Shown here one piece after another: positions 6,272 to 11,099 of a stretch of 14,939 bases of DNA; positions within the stretch are counted from its first letter, which is position 1, and each line of letters begins with the position of its first letter. The notes beneath the pieces were generated by a model. The model saw only the letters and a program-made list of their open reading frames with translations, did no database searches and was not told the origin of the DNA. The translations under genes were made by a program, and so were the position numbers. Source of the stretch: Candidatus Shapirobacteria bacterium UBA2283 (GTDB lineage Bacteria; Patescibacteriota; Microgenomatia; UBA12405); contig DDWP01000097.1 of NCBI GenBank assembly GCA_002345725.1, positions 1 to 14,939 on the forward strand, given 5' to 3'.

Positions 6272-6770
6272 GGCCATTGTCTTTGAGAAGATCGTGAATT
6301 TTGCTAGCGACAAGTGTGGCATTAGCTTTAGGAGGAAGGTGGAGAAAAAGGTGCTGAGTGTCGAGATTTTTCTGATTTATATGAAGTTGGGTACGGTAAG
6401 CAATCCAATTGCAATTGTAAGTGCCCATGTTGGTACCGATTTGAAAATAATTTGAGTCATAATTATCGACAGGAGGCATATTTAAATCTAGCAGTATCGG
6501 AGAAAATGGATAAATCTCTTTGTCGTTGTAGGCGTTTTTGGCTTGAGTCTCAATTTTAATTTTGCTTAAATTACGAAGACCGTCACCAAGACCGATGATT
6601 AAATCGTAGCGATTATTTTCAATGTATTTATGAAAAAAGTTTTGAGGAAAAAAGAAAACAGGCAGAAAAGTGATGCCTTCTTCGGGGAGTAGTTTTTGCA
6701 ATTCAGAAAGGGTGCGGCGACTAACATTTGTCCCCCAGTGATTGCTAAAGGCGTAGATGAGAGTGGGCAT
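6264..6770 (-). CDS. pyroglutamyl peptidase I-like protein (peptidase family C15 fold)
   Basis: The 168-aa protein keeps the landmarks of pyrrolidone-carboxyl peptidase. The Glu motif region is YDLIIGLGDGLRNLSKIKIETQAKN, where E74 fits [LIV]-x-x-E-x-x-A-x-N. The Cys motif is MGTYNCN (C120; family AGxFxCN), and the His motif is LFLHLPP (H144; family FIHVP). Thus Glu-Cys-His is present, although neighbouring residues diverge and the protein is shorter than typical enzymes (about 200-215 aa). It may release N-terminal pyroglutamate from peptides or have another cysteine-hydrolase role. It is the last gene of a three-gene operon; its ATG follows the upstream stop codon by one base (TAACATG), so translation is probably coupled. 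Confidence 0.72.
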   Translation of the reverse strand: MPTLIYAFSNHWGTNVSRRTLSELQKLLPEEGITFLPVFFFPQNFFHKYIENNRYDLIIGLGDGLRNLSKIKIETQAKNAYNDKEIYPFSPILLDLNMPPVDNYDSNYFQIGTNMGTYNCNWIAYRTQLHINQKNLDTQHLFLHLPPKANATLVASKIHDLLKDNGLI

Positions 6771-6771
6771 G

Positions 6772-7830
6772 TTATCTTTTTCCTGTTAAACGAAGGGTGG
6801 ATAACTGACGGGAATACTGCTCTGATAAAGCTTGATTAAGCAGACTACTTGGATCGTACTTTCTACCTGGATTAAAAATTTTTCCTCTAAGGTATAGAAG
6901 GTAACCTGCGGTAACATCATCTTCACTCCTATCGTCAGAAAACTTGTGTTGATATCTAACTTTTTCGCCTGCAGCAATGCGAGGATTAAGAGACGGGTCG
7001 CTAGTAAGAGTTTGGGTAAGGTTGATTGTCGGAAGGGCGAAACGAAGCAATTGAAATATATGCGGAGGTGCTGAACGACTACCAACTCCAGGAAGATCGA
7101 GAATATAATAGCGATGAAGATTGTCTGGCTGACGACACTCTTCTACAAGGTTACTAAGCTCTTGACGCAAGGTAATACCGCTGGTGTCGGGGACTTCGTG
7201 GGCAGCTCTCTTCCGACGGTAAACGTCAAAAATAGCCTTAATTATCTTCAAGGGAGATTTCAAATAGCTAGGATCCTGATCGATGATTAGTTTTAATTCC
7301 GAGTAACAGTTGTTGATTGACTCGATTCCGAACATATCAAAATCCCGAACACCGATAATGGAGTCGTCATTTGAGAGAGCAACAGATAAGAGTGCAGCAG
7401 TCTTGCCGCTCCAAGGAGAGCCCTCAATACCTAAAATCGGAATAGGATATCTATTGTCAGGAAAGTCGTCAAGATTGGGTCGAGTTTCCATATTAAAAGT
7501 GGCATGAACAGCAAGTGGAACAGAAAGCTTGGTAAGGGCTTGTCGAAAATACAAACTAGTCTCTTCGTCAAGAGACACTTCACTAAAACTTTCAACACCT
7601 CTATCTTGGAGGTCCCGAGGAACACCTTGGCCAACAATAATGTCGTCTCGATGTTGAGGTAGGCACATAATGCTACCGTCTAGATCTGGAACGGATAAAA
7701 CCTTGAATGTCTCTCCATTTTCACCGTGCCAAGTGTGAACTTCACCAGCTACTCTGGGACGCCAAGTTTCTGGAGTTTTAACAACAGGGAGAGAGTTTTC
7801 TCTGACCGTAGCTGTGTCTGAAAACGCCAT
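6772..7830 (-). CDS. P-loop NTPase-like protein of unknown function (352 aa)
   Basis: A Walker A motif GSPWSGKT spans about residues 137-144 after a hydrophobic strand (IPILGIEG). A Walker B-like strand YYILDLPG (about 241-248) is followed by VGSRSAPPH. Between them, DSIIGVRDFDMFG could be a switch-like or base-binding segment. Residues 1-125 form a separate domain that I cannot assign (contains WHGENGETFKV and DLDGSIMCLPQHRDD). The pair of motifs and the thymidylate-kinase-like IEG-x4-GKT wording suggest a nucleotide-binding or phosphotransfer protein. It is flanked at both ends by one-base stop/start junctions (TAACATG at 6768-6774 and 7828-7834), so it is tightly coupled to the regulator upstream and the peptidase-like protein downstream. 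Confidence 0.7.
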   Translation of the reverse strand: MAFSDTATVRENSLPVVKTPETWRPRVAGEVHTWHGENGETFKVLSVPDLDGSIMCLPQHRDDIIVGQGVPRDLQDRGVESFSEVSLDEETSLYFRQALTKLSVPLAVHATFNMETRPNLDDFPDNRYPIPILGIEGSPWSGKTAALLSVALSNDDSIIGVRDFDMFGIESINNCYSELKLIIDQDPSYLKSPLKIIKAIFDVYRRKRAAHEVPDTSGITLRQELSNLVEECRQPDNLHRYYILDLPGVGSRSAPPHIFQLLRFALPTINLTQTLTSDPSLNPRIAAGEKVRYQHKFSDDRSEDDVTAGYLLYLRGKIFNPGRKYDPSSLLNQALSEQYSRQLSTLRLTGKR

Positions 7831-7831
7831 G

Positions 7832-8785
7832 TTATTTTAATTCAAACCCAACTTTGGGTATGGTGGTGATGGTAAATTTATGTAACTTTTGGCTTAGACG
7901 TCGCATCTGCTTATTGATTGCTTGATCTGAGAACTCATCATATTTTCCACTACCCCACTTAATATCGGAGATATCTTCTTTGGATATCTTGCCATCATTC
8001 TCGAGCATTTTGTGGATTATTTTAGACTCTAAAGGTGTTAACTTCTCTTTTGATTTGGCACCTTTTTCTTCAAAAGACAGGTCGAAATTAACCTTGATGT
8101 CTAAAACGTTTTTAATATATTTTCCCAATAAACCTGATAAGTATTCACCGTCTTCATTGACAAGCGAAAGTAGTTTAAGCTCGGACGGATCATACCCAGA
8201 CTGAGAAGTCACGATGTTGTCCATAAGGACCTGAAATGAGTTATCTTTTTCGTCTATCAAACCGTCATGAACAATCAGATATTTAGCTAACTTGGGAATA
8301 CCACCAGACAGTCTCATGATTAGATTAGTAAATTCTGGGTCGGGCTGACGTCCGGAGCGAGAAATCATATCGGAGATGTCATCAACAGACCCTGACCTAA
8401 GGGGAAAACTAATATACAGATGATCTCGAATGTCTTTGAACAGATTAGAGTGATAGTCGTGGCCAGAACTAATGACGATTAGATATTTTTGACGAACATC
8501 GACTGACTTAACGTAAGAAAGTGCCTCTTCGAAAGGTAAATCGATAAGGTTATACGCACCGAGGATGGCATTTGGTTTATTTATATAGGTTAGTGACTGG
8601 TCGCCTGTCGAAATTTCTTTCAAATAGTGAGTACAACCACTTCCGGCAAAAGTAAAAACTACCATATTACTCCCTTTTTGCTTGGCTAGTTCGATTTTTT
8701 CTCGCAAATCCAAAAAGATATCTGAAACATATTGATCCATATTCTTAATATACCACGGCTTTGGGAAAAGATTTTTGTCCTTCAT
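7832..8785 (-). CDS. NTPase-like protein with C-terminal OmpR-type winged helix
   Basis: The 317-aa protein has an N-terminal region with a degenerate P-loop (VVFTFAGSGCTHYL, about 42-54; Cys replaces the Walker Lys), a Walker B-like strand (KYLIVISSG) and LSGGIPKLAKYL, which resembles the sensor-2 region of AAA/STAND ATPases. Residues about 249-317 match an OmpR/PhoB-type winged helix: LTPLESKIIHKMLENDGKIS, then an insert, then DQAINKQMRRLSQKL as recognition helix and ITTIPKVGFELK as wing. It is probably a transcription regulator whose sensing domain has lost ATP hydrolysis. It heads the operon and its stop is one base from the next ATG. A plausible target is its own divergent promoter region, 8786-8896. 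Confidence 0.72.
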   Translation of the reverse strand: MKDKNLFPKPWYIKNMDQYVSDIFLDLREKIELAKQKGSNMVVFTFAGSGCTHYLKEISTGDQSLTYINKPNAILGAYNLIDLPFEEALSYVKSVDVRQKYLIVISSGHDYHSNLFKDIRDHLYISFPLRSGSVDDISDMISRSGRQPDPEFTNLIMRLSGGIPKLAKYLIVHDGLIDEKDNSFQVLMDNIVTSQSGYDPSELKLLSLVNEDGEYLSGLLGKYIKNVLDIKVNFDLSFEEKGAKSKEKLTPLESKIIHKMLENDGKISKEDISDIKWGSGKYDEFSDQAINKQMRRLSQKLHKFTITTIPKVGFELK

Positions 8786-8896
8786 TTGTCCGATGAATGT
8801 CGGGAATATAAGTAAAGATTATAAGATAATAACCTTAACTTAGCTGGAAGACAATGACAAAGCGTTGTTGAACTTTTAACTAGGTGCACATTAAAA
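8786..8896. promoter_or_regulatory. divergent intergenic region with candidate promoters
   Basis: This A/T-rich stretch separates the minus-strand regulator operon from cassette 2. For the cassette, ATGACA (8854-8859), 17 bp, TAACTA (8877-8882) would start transcription just before the panhandle arm at 8897; TTGAAC (8868-8873), 17 bp, TTAAAA (8891-8896) is a competing reading. On the minus strand a TATAAT occurs at about 8818-8823, roughly 33 nt from the regulator start, without a convincing -35. Assignments are tentative. Confidence 0.35.
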
Positions 8897-8911
8897 AATA
8901 GGTTTTAGGGA
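8897..8911 (+). repeat. cassette 2 panhandle inverted repeat, left arm
   Basis: AATAGGTTTTAGGGA is complementary to TCCCTAAACCTATT at 9635-9648 with one bulged T. In this cassette the left arm is separated from the ribosome site by a nested hairpin (8919-8963). Confidence 0.7.
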
Positions 8912-8918
8912 AAAAAAC

Positions 8919-8963
8919 GGTTAGGGGTTGAAATAAGCCTGTGAGGCTTTGACAACCCCTACC
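8919..8963 (+). other. nested 5' leader hairpin of cassette 2
   Basis: GGU-U-AGGGGUUG (8919-8930, one bulged U) pairs with CAACCCCUACC (8953-8963). Inside it AAGCCU (8935-8940) pairs with AGGCUU (8944-8949) around a GUG loop. It ends 10 nt before the Shine-Dalgarno AAAGGAGG (8974-8981), so it leaves the ribosome site open and may hold it beside the panhandle stem. Confidence 0.7.
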
Positions 8964-8987
8964 CTACCCGTCCAAAGGAGGACACAC

Positions 8988-9641
8988 ATGAATACCCTGA
9001 GCAAGAGACTGCTGTTTGTGGCGTTAGCCATTGTTTTTTTGTCCGCTTGTAACCAGGTCGCTCCCGCGACCACGGCCAACTTGCCGACTCCAACCATCAC
9101 TCTGACTTCAACCGCCCAACCAACCGCGCAGCCAAAAAGCACTGAAGCCTCGACTGAAGCATTTTTCAGTTCGATGGGATTTGGCCGCATGCCATGGGGA
9201 ATAAGCTTGTCTGGTGACAACAAAGTCTGCTTCACTGAGTTACGGTCTAATCCCCGTGCTTGTGATGGCAATACTTTGAAAATCACTGCCAAGAGCCCCT
9301 TGCTGGTTCTCAAGAATGGTGAAATTTTCCTATGGCTCAAAGTCAACGACGCTATAACGATGCAATTTGATCGTGATACGTCCTACGACTTCTACGGCCT
9401 GGCTGACAGGAAATACCCGTTCTATGGTGAGTGGAGGTCCACGATGTTTATGTGGAGTGATTCATCAAAGACGTTTCCGATATTGATGCTACCCCAAAAT
9501 GAGGGAAATGACCAGTTTGTCGACCTTGCCAGTGGGATAATCTATGATTTTCCTGCTAATAGCGAGATTTTTGACTATACTGTTTCTTCCCCGATTTTCG
9601 GACATCTTTATTGCAACGATATCTGCGTCTTTAATCCCTAA
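8988..9641 (+). CDS. secreted lipoprotein (217 aa), cassette 2
   Basis: The start is ATG 8988, preceded by a strong Shine-Dalgarno AAAGGAGG (8974-8981) 6 nt upstream; an in-frame ATG at 8949 lies inside the leader hairpin and is unlikely. Residues 1-20 are a lipoprotein signal peptide (KRLLFVALAIVFLSA) followed by the lipobox Cys21 (LSAC). Residues about 24-60 are a Thr/Pro/Ala/Gln-rich linker, then a folded domain of about 155 residues with many aromatics and Cys at 81, 92, 209 and 213. The pairs C-x10-C and CNDIC suggest disulfides. No family recognised. Its stop codon (9639-9641) lies inside the right panhandle arm. Base composition and codon use (CGC, CGG, CGT for Arg) differ from the methyltransferase and the 10569 gene. 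Confidence 0.88.
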   Translation: MNTLSKRLLFVALAIVFLSACNQVAPATTANLPTPTITLTSTAQPTAQPKSTEASTEAFFSSMGFGRMPWGISLSGDNKVCFTELRSNPRACDGNTLKITAKSPLLVLKNGEIFLWLKVNDAITMQFDRDTSYDFYGLADRKYPFYGEWRSTMFMWSDSSKTFPILMLPQNEGNDQFVDLASGIIYDFPANSEIFDYTVSSPIFGHLYCNDICVFNP

Positions 9642-9648
9642 ACCTATT
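9635..9648 (+). repeat. cassette 2 panhandle inverted repeat, right arm
   Basis: TCCCTAAACCTATT contains the stop codon TAA (9639-9641) and pairs with 8897-8911 except for one bulged U. It is followed after 2 nt by the 3' hairpin. Confidence 0.7.
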
Positions 9649-9650
9649 CA

Positions 9651-9710
9651 CCGAGCCACGCTCAACACGATTCAGACCTTGTGTCTGTTTTGTTGTTGAG
9701 TGTGGTTCGG
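9651..9710 (+). other. long 3' RNA hairpin of cassette 2
   Basis: The arms 9651-9666 (CCGAGCCACGCUCAAC) and 9695-9710 (GUUGAGUGUGGUUCGG) form 16 continuous pairs, two of them G-U. The loop holds a second hairpin, CAGAC (9673-9677) with GUCUG (9683-9687). No U-run follows. The wobble pairs indicate the element works as RNA. Confidence 0.8.
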
Positions 9711-9808
9711 AAAGGTTTTCCAGCACAGAAAGAAATTTCTGGATTGGAGTCGCCTTTATTGGCGCAGATAGCCCAACGGTGCGTTGGAGACTATCAGCAC
9801 TTTCAAAA
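9711..9808 (+). other. structured intergenic leader upstream of cassette 3
   Basis: Several short hairpins follow one another. CAGAAA-GAAA-UUUCUG (9726-9741) has a GNRA loop. CGCC/GGCG pairs at 9751-9754 and 9761-9764. GAUAG (9767-9771) pairs with CUAUC (9791-9795), enclosing CCAACG/CGUUGG (9773-9778/9782-9787) with a GUG loop. I see no clear promoter, so cassette 3 may be co-transcribed with cassette 2, with this stretch as a linker. It matches no riboswitch or ribozyme I know. Confidence 0.5.
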
Positions 9809-9820
9809 TTTGTGTGAAAT
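9809..9820 (+). repeat. cassette 3 panhandle inverted repeat, left arm
   Basis: TTTGTGTGAAAT is the exact reverse complement of ATTTCACACAAA at 10445-10456; with one mismatch the pairing extends two bases further. The Shine-Dalgarno run AAAAAGGAG (9821-9829) starts at the very next base. Confidence 0.78.
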
Positions 9821-9836
9821 AAAAAGGAGAATGGAA

Positions 9837-10445
9837 ATGAATACGAAAATGGCATCTGTAATAGTATTGGGCTTGATCGTCTTAGCAGCTTTAATTTTCA
9901 TCGTAGGAGCAATTATGACACCACCGGAAGTTGTTGAAACACCGGAGCTGGTGGAAGCCGAGACAAGGTTCGAAAGTGGAACCATTGAGGTGGCCACCAT
10001 CGCTTACCTCGACGACGAGCATGCCTTGAGCCAATTACCGTGGGTTGAGAATGCCCTCTACAAAGCCTTTGTGTTTGGCGAGTCAGCCACGTATGTAACG
10101 AAGGAAATTGAAGGCGATAAAGTCTTTATCCACAATGTGGTCGTTATCAATATCGATGTACAAGGATATCGATCCACCTTGGCCTTGAAAATGGCCAGAG
10201 ATGCCGGGGTTATTGTATATGTCCCTTGTAATGAGTGGACACTTGAAATGACCAAGGAACATGTGTGCACTGAAATACCAAACGATTTGTTGAGCGACTA
10301 TATGAAAAAAGCTGTCGATGGCGGTGCATTCACGCTGGGTTGGGTGGAATTTCAAAGGTTCAAACCAACAAGTGAGCTGACCAGCGAAATTGGTTTCAAA
10401 GCATTGGTCTATTACAGCGTGAACTACGTTAAGCGTTTCCGTTAA
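9837..10445 (+). CDS. membrane-anchored ectodomain protein (202 aa), cassette 3
   Basis: ATG 9837 is the preferred start because AAAAAGGAG (9821-9829) lies 7 nt upstream; the in-frame ATG at 9831 is too close to it, and upstream codons fall in the structured leader. Residues about 6-27 (ASVIVLGLIVLAALIFIVGAIM) are one membrane segment, followed by a Pro/Glu/Thr-rich stalk (PPEVVETPELVE) and an extracytoplasmic domain of about 150 residues with alternating strands (VFIHNVVVINIDVQGY) and a C-x12-C pair (C131, C144). I do not recognise a family. The stop codon touches the right panhandle arm. The gene resembles cassettes 1 and 2 in signals and cell location but not in sequence. Confidence 0.85.
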   Translation: MNTKMASVIVLGLIVLAALIFIVGAIMTPPEVVETPELVEAETRFESGTIEVATIAYLDDEHALSQLPWVENALYKAFVFGESATYVTKEIEGDKVFIHNVVVINIDVQGYRSTLALKMARDAGVIVYVPCNEWTLEMTKEHVCTEIPNDLLSDYMKKAVDGGAFTLGWVEFQRFKPTSELTSEIGFKALVYYSVNYVKRFR

Positions 10446-10456
10446 TTTCACACAAA
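10445..10456 (+). repeat. cassette 3 panhandle inverted repeat, right arm
   Basis: ATTTCACACAAA begins on the last base of the stop codon (10443-10445). It is a perfect 12-nt complement of 9809-9820 and is directly continuous with the hairpin starting at 10457. Confidence 0.78.
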
Positions 10457-10528
10457 CCACCTTCGCTGTCTACCCTCCCTGGCGAGAGCCAGGGAGGGAC
10501 CCTTAGGGGAAAAAGATAGTGAAGGTGG
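10457..10528 (+). other. multibranch 3' RNA structure of cassette 3
   Basis: Outer stem: CCACCUUCGCUGUCU (10457-10471) with AGAUAGUGAAGGUGG (10514-10528), 15 continuous pairs including two G-U wobbles. Inside, CCCUCCCUGGC (10473-10483) pairs with GCCAGGGAGGG (10488-10498) around a GAGA tetraloop, and CCC (10500-10502) with GGG (10506-10508) around UUA. This gives a compact three-way junction. No U-run follows. Confidence 0.82.
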
Positions 10529-10568
10529 AAATAATTTAAAACAAAAAATTAAAAATTAATTAAAAAAA

Positions 10569-11099
10569 ATGAAAGAGAGAATAACAGTAGGAAAAATAGT
10601 TGAGAAGACAGTCTTTGCCAGAGGTAATATCGTACCCGTATGGGAAGGTTTACCATTTACTAGCAATGTATCGAAAAAAGGTGAATTGGTAGTTATTGAG
10701 GATTGGATAGCAAAAAGCATGTTTGATTTGTGTACGAGAGCTATGCAAGCAGATCAAGAAGGGGCAGCTAAGATGTTTGAGAAACTTTTCTGGTCCGAAA
10801 GTATTAATTTACCAGTTAAAGAAAAAGCACTGGCTGACATGGCAAGAATTGCCAATGAAACTGGAGAGAAAATGCAAGAAGATGGACTAGAAATGGTTAA
10901 AAGAATTGATGAAGTTATTAATGGAGGTCATATACTAGATCGAGCTAGCCAGAGATTTGGAGACAAAATAGGTTATGCAATTTCTGTAATGTCTGATGAA
11001 AAACCAATTCGAGGTAGAGTTAACGGACAGTTAGCTTCGGTAGTTGATTTTGATATCGTAATGAGGGAGAGAAGGAAAGCTATTTCTTCTCAATATTAA
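10569..11099 (+). CDS. hypothetical protein (176 aa)
   Basis: This protein is soluble in appearance, without signal peptide or membrane segment. It begins MKERITVGKIVEKTVFARGN, has a central helical stretch (about 45-120, with KSMFDLCTRAMQADQEGAAK and MARIANETGEKMQEDGLEM), and ends in basic MRERRKAISSQY. I do not recognise a family. The start has no Shine-Dalgarno; an A/T-only stretch precedes it and TAATTA (10557-10562) lies 6 nt upstream, in the same place as the -10 boxes of other backbone genes. Codon use (AGA/AGG, some CGA) matches the methyltransferase gene rather than the cassettes. Its 3' end overlaps the convergent SpoIID/LytB gene by 20 bp. Confidence 0.75.
   Translation: MKERITVGKIVEKTVFARGNIVPVWEGLPFTSNVSKKGELVVIEDWIAKSMFDLCTRAMQADQEGAAKMFEKLFWSESINLPVKEKALADMARIANETGEKMQEDGLEMVKRIDEVINGGHILDRASQRFGDKIGYAISVMSDEKPIRGRVNGQLASVVDFDIVMRERRKAISSQY

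Noticed and set aside
8921..9346. Minus-strand frame of 141 codons opposite the lipoprotein gene.
   Set aside because: It runs through the leader hairpin and opposite a gene with a clear signal peptide, lipobox and Shine-Dalgarno; no supporting start signal is seen.
9651..9710. Integron attC site: GCTCAAC (9660-9666) and GTTGAGT (9695-9701) fit RYYYAAC/GTTRRRY, and cassettes with hairpins recall integron arrays.
   Set aside because: The stem continues 9 bp beyond the putative R boxes, the cassette 1 and cassette 3 hairpins lack these boxes, no integrase is present, and the panhandle arms are not explained by attC.
10083..10460. Minus-strand frame of 125 codons opposite the cassette 3 gene.
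   Set aside because: It overlaps the panhandle arm and a well-supported membrane-anchored protein, and has no start signal or recognisable domain.
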